Assembly: GCF_000188695.1 (NCBI RefSeq)
Contig: NW_004754929.1
Span: forward strand, 326,368-340,635
Length of the DNA: 14,268 bases
Origin: Salpingoeca rosetta
Lineage: Eukaryota > Opisthokonta > Choanoflagellata > Craspedida > Salpingoecidae
Direction of reading: 5' to 3'
Shown in pieces: positions 1 through 11,300 of this stretch. Numbering within the stretch: the stretch's first letter is position 1; every line of letters begins with the position of its first letter. Below the pieces are notes generated by a model, which was given only the letters and a program-made list of their open reading frames with translations, had not been told where the DNA came from and searched no databases. A program made the position numbers and the translations under genes.

Positions 1-515
1 TTGCTGGCGTACAAGGCACGCGTGTGACTGTGACCGGTGAGCGTTTGCTTGGAGGCGGAAGCTCCATTGCTGCTGTACAGGTTGCTGGTGTGGAAACACG
101 TGTGATTGAGTCCAGCAACAACACGCATGTTGTGCTGCGAGCAAGCAACGGCACGGGGAGCGGAGACATTGAGCTGATTGCGGACACGGGCGCGAAGACT
201 GTGGCGAATGTGACGTTCAGCTACCTGGAGCTGGGTGTTATTACTGCAGTGCGCCCGGCTATTGGGCGCGTGGGCACGCTCGTGACGATTGAGGGCGAGC
301 GGCTTCAGAGCGGAGGGAGCGCTGTGGCACGCGTTGACCTGGGTGGTGTTCCTGCAACGCTGCTGCACGGCAATGACAGCACGGTTGTTGTGATTTGCTC
401 TGCAGGCAGCGGTGCTGGTGCGGTGCGCGTGACAAGTGACGTTGGCGGCTTTGTGGAAGGTTTGCTGTGGACATTTGTGGACTCACGCATCGACAGTGTG
501 GAGCCGAGTCAGGGC
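1..515 (+). repeat. Long direct repeat, left copy
   Basis: Reading base by base, 1-515 matches 13708-14222 with no difference found. It covers most of unit 1, all of unit 2 and the first strand of unit 3. The right edge falls inside the conserved S-Q-G signature. The true left edge is unknown because the window begins inside the repeat. The absence of even silent changes contrasts with the strong divergence among all other units. Confidence 0.95.
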
Positions 516-2327
516 CAAGAAGGCACCGTTGTACGCATCCACGGGAGTGGGCTGTTTGGGGGCGCGACGGGCGTGGCCTCTGTGACCGTGGCAGGTGTTG
601 CGGCAACGCTGCGCAGCCCAATTCTTGACTACTTTGCCGTGGTTGAGCTTGGCAGCGCGCCTGCTGGTACAAGCGGTGCTGTCGTGGTGGTTGCAGAGAG
701 CGGAGCGCGGGTTGTGTCTTCACAGACGTTCACGTATGCGGAGCCGGCGACCATCGCTGCGGTTTCGCCATCGAGTGGGCAGGTAGGCACTCGCGTGACC
801 ATCACGGGCACGAACCTTCTTGGTGGCGGCGCTGCTGTTGAGCGGGTGACCCTTGCTGGCGTTGAGGCGTCGCTTGTGGCGCAGAGCGCGACCCAGATTG
901 TGGTTGTCGCGTCCCCAAGCCGTGAGCGGGCAGCCGGGCCTGTCGTGGTGTACAGCGATACTGGTGCGTTTGCGCGGCTGGAGAGCGCGTTTGCGTACCA
1001 GATTCCCGGACGCATTTCGACGCTTTCCCCGAGCAGCGGGCAGGCTGGCACCGTGGTTGAACTGACCGGGTTCAACCTGCTTGGTGGCGGAAGCGCGCTC
1101 TCCTCACTGTCTGTCCATGGCGTTGAGGTTGAGCAGGTAACGTTTGCCAGCGATGCGCTCATCGCGTTTGTCGTGCCTCTGACGTCGGTGCAAGGGCTGG
1201 GTGATGTGCGCATTGTGTCGGCGAGCGGTGCCACGGTTGAAGCCGGGGACGCATTTACGCTGCTTGAGCCTGGGCGCATTGTGGGCGTTGCCCCCGAGCG
1301 CGGCCAGGAAGGCACGTTTGTGACGATTGTGGGCGAGCGGCTGCTGGGCGGCGGCGAGACGATTGCGCGAGCGGTGCTTGGTGCAACTGCTGCCGAAGCT
1401 GTTGTATCGTCGAGTGATGCTCGGGTGGTTGTCAGGGCTGGCGCAGCAGTGACCTTTGGGCCTGTTGGCGTGACGCTGTGGGCGGACACGGGCGCAGTTG
1501 TGAACACATCTGCGGGCCTGTTTGAGTACCTGGCACCTGGCATGGTTGCGAGCGTGTTACCTGTGAGTGGACAGGCTGGCACGCAGGTTGTGATTGAGGG
1601 CATGGAGCTGCTGGGCCATGAGACAGCGTTGGAGGCGGTGACGCTTGGCGGCGTGCAGGCGGCGGCGATTCTGAGCTTCAACCGGACGCACGTCGTGGTG
1701 ACTGCTGGAGACGGCCCTGCGAGCACGGGGCCGGTTGTGCTGACTGCAAGCAACGGCTCGCGTGTGACTGGCGGCGCTGTGTGGACGCAGCTGGAGCGCG
1801 GCGCCATTGGCTCGGTGCAGCCGAGCAGCGGCCATGGCGGGACGCGCGTGACGATCACCGGGCAGCGCTTGCTTGGTGGCGGTGCTGCGCTTGCCTCTGT
1901 TGAGCTTGGGGGTGTGCTGGCGACGGAGATTGCCTGGGCCAACGACACTGTGGCTGTGGTGTCTGCCGGTGCAAGCGGCAGCGCGCTCGCTGGTGGAAAT
2001 GTGACGCTGGTGGCGGACACTGGTGCTGTGACAACCGGGTCTGGCCTGTGGGCGTACGTTGCCCCGGCAGTCATCTCGTCTGTGGCGCCGACATCTGGTC
2101 AGGCCGGCACCGTGGTCACCATCCGCGGCAACAACCTCTCCATGGGTGGCGCCGTGCGTGAGGTGTTCCTTGCTGGCATCCCTGCTGTATCTGTTTCGCT
2201 TGTCAATGACAGCTTTGTTGTTGCCCATGCCAGTGGGGCATTGTCGGGGCGGTCTTCTCCTGCCGTTGTACGCAACAACTTCGGAGCTTTCGTGTCGTCA
2301 TCCGTGAACTGGACGTACGTGCCGGCT
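1..2327 (+). repeat. TIG units 1-9 (unit 1 partial)
   Basis: The conserved Gly of the G-T signature lies at 15, 273, 522, 786, 1047, 1311, 1578, 1839 and 2106; approximate unit starts are 39 bases upstream of each. Spacing is 83-89 residues. Units 1, 2, 7, 8 and 9 carry an N-x-S/T sequon at the conserved N-D-T position; units 3-6 do not. Unit 3 is weak there (L-D-Y-F) and unit 5 replaces L-A-G-V by V-H-G-V. Unit 8 has His for Gln in S-G-Q. Unit 2 has one Cys (396). Unit 9 ends in a second sequon, N-W-T-Y (2307-2315). Third-position G and T dominate. Confidence 0.9.
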
Positions 2328-5300
2328 GGTGCTGTTGACATCACACGCCCTGCTCGAGCCCAGTTCGGCACTCGCGTGACTGTGACTGGGTCCAACCTGC
2401 TTCAGGGTGGTGCTATCATTGCCTCTGCTTCGATGGCTGGGGTTCCTTGTACGGTGCTGTCGAGCAATGATACGACAGTTGTTGTGTCTGTGGCTGGTAA
2501 CTTTGCTGCCACCGTTGCCAGTCCTTCGATGACGCTGGTTTCTGATTCGGGTGCTGTGATCACGTTCACTTCGTCCACAACGGCCGAACCGTCGGGCGTG
2601 GTGACCGCCATTTCCCCGTCTTCTGGTCAGTATGGCACATTTGTCACGCTGTCGGGGACGCAGCTGCTTGCGCATGCATCGAATTTGCGGACTGTGTCCC
2701 TGGCGGGTACGCAAGTGCTGTCGATCGAGTCGGCCACAGAGTCGGAAGTCATCGTGCGGGCCGGCCTGGGCGTAAACGGCACTGCTGGATCTCCCCGGCT
2801 GCGCGCATCTTCGGGTGGCGTTGTGGCTGCAGCGACCGGAGTCAATTTCACGTATGTGCGACAGGGCCGCATCGACACTGTCTCTCCTCTGTTTGGGCAG
2901 CTTGGTACCCTTGTGACTATCTCTGGGGAGCACCTGCTTAGCGGTGGCTCAAGTGCTAGTCGCGTTCTCCTGGCGGGCCTACCGGCTGCCGTTGTCTCGA
3001 GCAACAGCTCAGTGGTTGTGGCACGTGCGCCGTTGTCGAACTCGACATCCATCCGGACCGGCTCCGTTGTGGTGCTTGCAAATACGGGCGCTTTGTCTGC
3101 CGAAAGCTCAACCACATTCACCTTCCGGCCAGCGGGTTTCATTGCAAGCGTGTCCCCTTCATTTGGTCAGCGTGGCACGTATGTTGAGATTGCGGGGAAC
3201 CGGCTGCTCGATGGCTCTGGTTTGCGGGAGGTGCTATTGGCCGATGTGCCAGCCGAGGTCCTGAGCGCGAACGACACGTTTGCGCTCGTTCGTGCGCAGG
3301 CATCCCTGCCGCGTGTTGGTGACGTCGTGGTGCGATCTGACTCTGGGTATGAGGTTGTATCATCTCAGGCGTTTGTCTACATTGCGCCGCAACACCCCGA
3401 CACAGTTGTGCCAGCGTCAGGCCAATTTGGGACGCGCGTGACCATCAATGGAACAGGCCTTTTGGGCGGCGGTGCCACTGTGCAGACTGTGCAGTTTGAC
3501 GCCGTGGCTGGCTCTGACCCTCGCGTGACGGCAGCTGGCATTGAGGTTTCTGCACCTGGCGGTGCCGCTGGTGTGCGGAACATTACGGTCGTGGCAAACA
3601 CTGGCGCATACTTCACAGTGGCGCGTGCCTTCACTGTCATCGCCGAACCAAACGTGACAGCGATTACGCCGTCCTCTGGCCAAGCCGGCGCGTACGTCAC
3701 TGTGTCTGGCACCGAACTCCTGGGTGGTGGTGCGTTTGCTGAACGCGTGTTCCTGGCCGGCGTGGAGGCGGACGTGGTCACGTCCTCGCCATCGAGTGTG
3801 GTGGTTCGTGCGCCTGTCTCAGTTGCCAAAGTGGGCCCCACTGTGATTGTTGCTGACACGGGAGCCACGACGACCTCGCTGCTCAACTTCACCTTCACCC
3901 CGCAGCTGTCCGTGACAAGTGTGAGCCCAAGCTCTGGCCAAGGCGGCACTCGTGTGACTGTTTTGGGGGCCAACCTTCGCTTGGGCTCGTCTGCGGTGAC
4001 TGGTGTGCTTCTTGGAAGCGCGGCCTGCTCGCTCATCTCTGAGAATGACACGGCTGTTGTTTGTGCTGCTGGCGTCGCCTCGGCGGGATCCGTTCCCGTG
4101 ACAGTTGAGGCGAGCTCGGGTGCTTTTGCTTCGGTCGGCGGCGTGCTTGCATTTGAATATCTGGATGCCGGCGTGATCAATTCCGTTGAGCCCGGGTCTG
4201 GCCAGCAAGGCACGCGCGTGGTCGTTTCGGGGCTGCGCCTGCTTGGCGGCGGCATTCGCGTGGACCAAGCGTTCCTCGGTGGTGTTGAGGCAACGATCCG
4301 GTCTTCATCGGCCTTTGCGGTCACGCTCGCTGCTGGTAACGGCTCCGAGCCGTCCAGCGGTGACATTGTGCTCATCGCTGACACGGGAGCTGTGGTGAGC
4401 CGCTCGGGTATGTGGACGTACACCGAGCCGTGTGGCGTGACAGACGTGTCGCCCCCTTCTGGGCAGGCGGGAACGCTTGTGACGATCACGGGCACCGGGT
4501 TCCCATGCACCGGCAGCAGCGTGTCGACAGTGTCCCTGGGTGGCGTGGGCGCGAGCATTCGCACCCAATCTGCCACCCAGATTGTTGTTGAGGCGCCATC
4601 CGGCTCTGGCCAGGGGGATGTTGTGGTCACGGCGGATGACGGCAGCTTTGCCGTGTCTCGTGGCGGTTGGGAGTTTAGTCGCATCTCAAGCGTGACGCCG
4701 GCTTCAGGCCAGTTTGGCACTGCGGTCACAGTCGCTGGGCAAGGCCTGCGCCTCGGCTTCAGCTCCGTGACGCAAGTGAGGCTGGGAGATGTTGCTGCGA
4801 CAATCCTGTCGGAGAACAACACGCACGTGGTTGTTCGCGCTGGAACAGGCTCTCTCGTCGGTGTGCCGGTGGACGTGCAGGTCATTTCGTCTGGCGCGAC
4901 GACCGTGCAGCAGTCGGTGGCTTGGACCTACCTCCGAGACGGCGTGGTGTCGTCGGTGGTTCCGGTGCAGGGCCAGCGGGGCACCCGCGTGACAGTGCGC
5001 GGTGAGCGCTTGCTCGGCGGCGGAAGCCGCCTCGAGCGTGTCCTGCTCGGTGACATCGCTGTGGACCGCATCCTGTCCTACAACGACACTGTTGTGGTTG
5101 TGGAGGCTGGCCTCTCCAACTCAAGCGCAGTCGTGGATGTGACGCTTGTGTCCGACACGCTGGCGGGGGTCACTGGCGAGAACGTGTTCACCTACGTTGA
5201 GCCAATGACACTGTATGGTTTGACGCGGGCAACTGGACAGGCGGGCACTGAGACTACCCTGCTAGGTCGCAGCCTCCTCGGGGGTTCGCTCGCTGTCACG

Positions 5301-8300
5301 GAAGTGCTCCTGGCGGGAACTGGAGCGCAGGTCATCGGCTTCAACGACACGCACGTGACTGTTCGTGCCCTGGCAGGCACGCCCGGTCAAGGCAACGTGG
5401 TGATTCGCACCAGCAATGGTGCTTACCTAGTCGCCATCAACGGCTGGAGCTTCAGCACGCCGGGCGCGATTGCCGCTGTCGAGCCTGTCTCTGGGCAGGC
5501 CGGCACCCGCGTGACCATTGTTGGCTCTCGCCTGCTGGGCGGTGGCTCCCGCGTGGCCAGTGTGGCGCTGGGCTCAGTCGTGCACACGTCCAGCGTGATC
5601 AGTGGCAATGACACACAGGTGGTTCTTGACGCCCTTGCGGGCCCGCCCGGCCTTTCTGATGTCATCATCACATCTGATACCAGGGCCACCGTGACGGCAG
5701 AGAATGTGTGGACCTACTTGCAGCCGGGTGTCATCCAGAGCGTTGATCCCCAGAGCGGCCAGGTCGGCACTCGCATCACCATCGTGGGCAGTGGCCTCCT
5801 TGGTGGCTCTGCTTTCGCTCGGGAGGTTGTGATGGGCAACTCAGTCCCTTGCTCTGTGCTTCGGGGCAACGACTCTGTTGTCGTGTGTGTGCTCGCTGAC
5901 GCTGGTTCACCCGCTGCTGCCGTGGACGTCACGGTCGTGGGTGCTCGCGGTTCACGCGTGGTCGCATCTTTGGCCTTTGAAGTGTTGCCTGCCAGCAACA
6001 TCACCTCGGTGTCCCCGCCCATGGGGCAGTACGGCACCATCATCACCGTGCATGGCTCTCGCCTGCGCGGTGGCGCGGACCGCGTTGTCTCGGCCACACT
6101 CGCGGGTGCCCCGGGCAGTGCGCGAGTCGTGCGTGAGAATGACACTGTCGTCCTCGTGCAGGTCCTCGTGGCGATGCCGGTGGCATTTGCAGACCTGAGG
6201 CTCACCGCTTCCTCTGGCGCGACAGTGACCTTCCCCAGCGCTTTCACTGCCCTCCTGCCCGGAACCATTGCAAGCGTCTTGCCGTTGCAAGGGCAAGCGG
6301 GCACCCGGGTGACAGTCACCGGAGCTCGCCTGCGTGGTGGCTCGGCTGCTGTCACGCGGGCAACCATTGCCGGAGTCGAAGCAACGGTTGTGGTGGAGTC
6401 CAATGACGTCGTGGTTCTGAGAGCAACAGCCGCCATGGCGCATCCATTGCAAGGCCCTGTTGTGGTCGTTGGCGAAGCAGGATCGCTTGTGTCAAATGCA
6501 ATGATCAACTTCACGTACCTTGAGCAAGGTGTGGTGACCGCGGCTACCCCAGCCTATGGACAGCGCCACACCAGGGTGACGGTGACGGGCACCAACATAT
6601 TGGGCGGCGGCAGTCGCATCGTCAACGCATCATTTGGCGGTGTGAGTGCACTGGACGTGCTGGCATCCAACAACTCCATGGCCGTTGTAATTGCCCCGCG
6701 TCTCCTTCCGGGACAGCATTCAATCCAGCTCGTCGCAGACTCTGGTGCTGTTGTGTCCAGCTCAAACCTGTTCACCGCACGCCTGGAGGGCAACATCACG
6801 TCTTTGATGCCAGGCTCGGGCCAACGCGGAACGCGCATCACCGTCAACGGCAATCGCCTGCGTGGCTCCGGGAATGAGGTTGTGTCTGCTTGGGTCGGCA
6901 ATGTTCCGGCAACCGTGGTCAGTGAGGGCAACTCCCAGGTTGTCATCAGACCCACCAGCAGCGGAGCGGCGGGGACCTCCGTAAGGATCGTGCTCGTTGC
7001 TGACACGGGCGCTCGCGTTGAGACCGCCACCGTGCAGTTTGACTTTGTCCCACCGGGTGACATCCAAGCCGTTGGCCCAGCCTCTGGTCAAGAAGGCACC
7101 CTCGTGACGATCCGTGGCGAGAGGCTGCTGGGCAACGGCACAGCCTTGGCGTACACCTACATTGGTGGTGTGGCTGCCCAGATTGTGAGCGCATCTAACG
7201 ACGAAGTCGTCGTCGTTGCTGGCCGATCAAGCAATCGCTTTACACTGGATCAGCATCCCGTCATCTCGGACATAGTGCTCGTGGCTGACAACGGTGCAGA
7301 GGTCGTTGCTGCTTCGAGCTTCACATACCTGCGCCCGGGCGTCATTTCGTCCGTGTTTCCTCTGTCAGGTCAGGCGGGAACCCGCGTGGGCATCTCTGGG
7401 GTGCGTCTCTTTGGTGGTGGCTCGCGCATTGTCAGCGTGTACCTTGGTGCGACGCAAGCACAGGTCATCACACAAACCGTGCACGCAGTCGTCGTCACCG
7501 CAAAGGCTGGAAACGTGTCAGCATCGCCAGAGCCAATTCGCATCGTGGCTGACACCGGGGCGGTTGTGACCTTGAACGACACGTGGTCCTACGTGCAGGC
7601 TGGGCGCGTCGCTTCGGTCAACCCCGCATCGGGCCACCAAGGGACGCTGGTCACAATTCAGGGCACGAGCCTCCTCGGGGGTGGAACCACTGCCGTGTCA
7701 GTCATGCTTGCTGGTAGCTCTGCGCTCGTGCTCTCCAGCAACGCCACAGATGTGGTGGTGACAGCAGGGCCTGGTGCCCAGAGTTCAGGAGATGTGGTCA
7801 TCGTGTCTGAAACGGGCGCTACAGTGGCTCGTGGCGCTGCTTGGACGTACGTTGAACCTGGATTCATCCAACGTGCATCCCCTGCGTCGGGTACCGCTGG
7901 TACTCGCGTCACAATCACGGGCGCATCTTTGCTGGGCGGCGCCTCGACGCTCGCACGAGTCACGCTTGCGGGAGTGCCTGTGGACTCGATTGATCACCAG
8001 AGCAACGAAGTGGTCATCGTAACAGCAGCCTCAGGCGCGCAACGCATGGGCGCCATCGTGCTCACAGCTGATACCGGCGCTGTGGTGCAGCGGCTCAACT
8101 TCTGGGACTACATCGCCACGCCCGTGGTGGGTGAGATTGAGCCGAGCAGCGGACAGCTGGGCACTGTGGTGACGATCCGCGGCAGCAACCTGCTGGCCGG
8201 TGGCGAAGCGCTGCAGCTGGTGACGCTCGCCGGCGTGCCTGCAGAGGCCATTCTTTCCAGCAACAACAGCGTGGTGACGGTGTCGAGCGCTCAGGGCAGC

Positions 8301-11300
8301 GGCGCCACCGGCCCGGCTGTCCTGGTGGCTGCGGAGACAGGCGGTCGCGCTGTGGGCACCCCTTCTGTGAACTACACATACCTTGCTGGCAGCAGCATTG
8401 CTTCTGTGCAGCCTGCGAGCGGCCAGGGCGGCACGTTTGTTGACATTGTTGGCGAGCGCCTTCTGTCCGGTGGCAGTGCAGTGGCGGCGGTGAGCTTGGC
8501 TGGCGTTGCGGCTGAGGTGATCTCGGGCAACGATACGTTTGTGCGTGCGCGTGCGGGGCCATCGGCTGTGACCTTGACAGGCGACGTGGTCGTGACAGCA
8601 GACACGGGAGGCCGTGCCGAGCTCGTGAACGCGTGGGCGTACAACACGGCTGGTGTCGTTGATGCCGTAGTGCCAGGCTCTGGACAGCGTGGGACGCGCG
8701 TCACCATCCAAGGCACGCGACTGCTTGGCGAGGGCACGCGCGCGGTGCGCGTGTCCCTGGGAGATGTGCGTGCACACATCGTGGAAAGCACTGCGACAGC
8801 TGTCGTTGTGGTTTACCCCGGCCGCGTCACGCTTGGCGTGCATGATGTTGAGGTCGAGTCTGACACGGGGTCGGTGGTGTCTGCCCCGGCCGCGTGGACG
8901 GCTCTGGACAACGGCGTGGTGCACTCTGTCAACCCGGATGTGGGCCACGGTGGTACGGTTGTGACCATCCGCGGCGTGCGGCTGCTGGGCGGCGGCGACA
9001 GCGTTGCCGACGTTGCCCTTGCTGGTGTTGTGACTGCCAATGTGGTGAGCGCAAACAACAGCGTCGTGGTTGTCGTCGCTGAGCTTCAGGCGCAGGCGGT
9101 GACACTGGGTGACGTGGTGGTGCGTGCAGACACCAACGCAACGGTGGTGTCCAGCACGGGCCTGTTCGACTACGTGGCCCCTGGCGAGATTGTGAGCGTG
9201 TCGCCGTCGTCGGGCCAGCTGGGCACTGTGGTGACAATTGAGGGCAGGTCGCTCCGCGGCGGCTCGTCTGCCGTGGTTGACGTCGTGCTTGGCGGCGTGT
9301 CTGCGCTCGATGTGGTGTCTGAGAACGACACGCGCGTGGTTGCTGTGGCTGGGCCCAGCAGCGGAGCAACCGGTACGGAGAGCGTGCAGGTTGTGGGGCA
9401 GCAGGGATCTGTGGTTGCTCGTCCCAGCGTGTGGTCGTATGTTGCACCGGCAGAGGTGCTGGATGTGGCGCCCCAGCAGGGCCGGGCTGGAACACGGGTG
9501 ACCGTGCGAGGCCAAGGCCTGCTGCAGGGCGGTGGGCGTATTGCGCAGGCAACCGTGGCTGGCGTGACAACCGCGCGCATTGTCGACAGCAACGACACAA
9601 CCGTCGTTCTCGAGGCCGAGGTGGCACCGGCAGGCGTCACGCCTGTGGGCGACGTGCAGCTTGTCTCTGACACAGGCGCACGAGTGAACGCAAGCGTGAC
9701 CTGGCAGTATCTTGCTGCAGCTGTGATTGACTCTGTGCAGCCCACAAGCGGGCAGGAGGGCGTTTTCGTTGAGTTGCGAGGCCAGCACCTGCTTGGTGGC
9801 GGCAGCGCCATTGTGGATGCCTCACTTGCTGGCGTTGCTGTTGAGCGCGTTGTGCAGAGCAACGACACGTTTGTGCGGGTTGTTGCTGGCGCGAAGAACG
9901 CGTCTGTGGTGGGCGACGTGGTCGCGCGCGGAGACACAGGTGCCCTGCTGCGAGTTGTGAACGGCTGGCAGTACGCAGTGCCGAGTGTGATCAACTCTGT
10001 TGTGCCGGCGTCTGGGCAAGAAGGCACGCTGGTCACCGTCAGTGGCGTGCGTCTGCTGGGCAGCCTCCCTGGCAGGATCACGTTCGTTGAGGTGTGCGGC
10101 ACAGAGGCCGAGGTTGTGAGCGAGAGCGATACGCTTGTGGTTGCGCGACTGCGGTCCAACGGCGGAGCGAGCCAGCTTGGCGATGTGGTCGTGCGGGCAG
10201 ACAATGGCGCACGCACTCGCGCCGTGAATGGCTTCACGTACCTGAGCACGTCCATGATCGCGGCAGTGACGCCCGCAGAAGGGCAGTACGGAACGCGCGT
10301 GACCATCACGGGCCAGCGGCTGCTCGGCGGCGGTGCGGCGGTGCAGGCTGTGGAGCTTGCGGGCGTTGCAGCAACGGTGGTGAGTGGCAGTGACACAGAA
10401 GTTGTTGTCGCTGCTGGCAATGGCACGGCTGGAGACGTCGGCGACGTGGTGATCACGAGTGACTCCGGCGCCGTGTCTGTTGATGCCCTTGCTTGGCGAT
10501 ACCTGGATGCATCGCACATCACGTCTGTGACACCAAGGCACGGCCAGAAAGGTACAGTTGTCACAATCAACGGGACACTGCTTCGCGGGCACGGTAGCGG
10601 CGTTGCGGTGGTGTTACTGGCCGGCGAGGCTGCGAATGTCCTGTCTGAGAGTGACACAAGCGTTGTCGTTGCAGCGAGCGCCTTTGGCGGCAGCAAGTCC
10701 GGGCCTGTGACGATTATTGCGTCCAACGGTGCCACGGCGGTGTCTACACCAACGGCATTTGAGTACCGCGCCCCTGGTGCGGTGTCTGCGATTGTTCCGA
10801 ACAGTGGACACCGAGGCACGTACGTCACCATCAAGGGCAGCAACCTGCGCGGCCATGGCCCGACGGTGATGAGCGTGACGCTCGGTGGTGTTGCTGGGCA
10901 CATCGTTTCGGAGAACAGCAGCAGCGTTGTTGTGCGCGTGGAGCGGCTGAGCGTCGCCGTTGCGACGCCCGTGGACGTGGTGCTGACGTCGAGGTCTGGT
11001 GCGCAGGTGGCCGCTGCAGGTGCATTTACGTACTTGGTTGAAGGCTCGGTTGCAGACCTGCTACCGGCACAAGGCCAGCGCGGGACAGCGGTGTCGCTGT
11101 CTGGCTCGAACCTGTGCGGTGGCGGTACGGCGATTGTTGCGGTGACACTGGGCGGTGTCGCCGCCAGCCTCAAGCCGACATCCACGTGCAACCTGGTGCA
11201 GTTTGTGGCTGGCAGCCGCAACAATACGGCTGCTGAGGCCGTTGATGTTGTGCTCGAGAGCAACACGGGCGCGCTGATTGAGGGCACGGGCCGATGGACG

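Noticed and set aside
181..195. Recurrent D-T-G motif, the catalytic signature of aspartic proteases
   Set aside because: It recurs about once per unit in a TIG beta-sandwich as part of A-D-T-G-A; there is no protease domain around it.
595..786. Short + strand open frames in the other two frames (also at 853, 2059, 2944, 4186, 5878, 7294, 7774 and 9238)
   Set aside because: All lie out of frame within the continuous array, are Arg/Leu/Trp-rich and have no family features.
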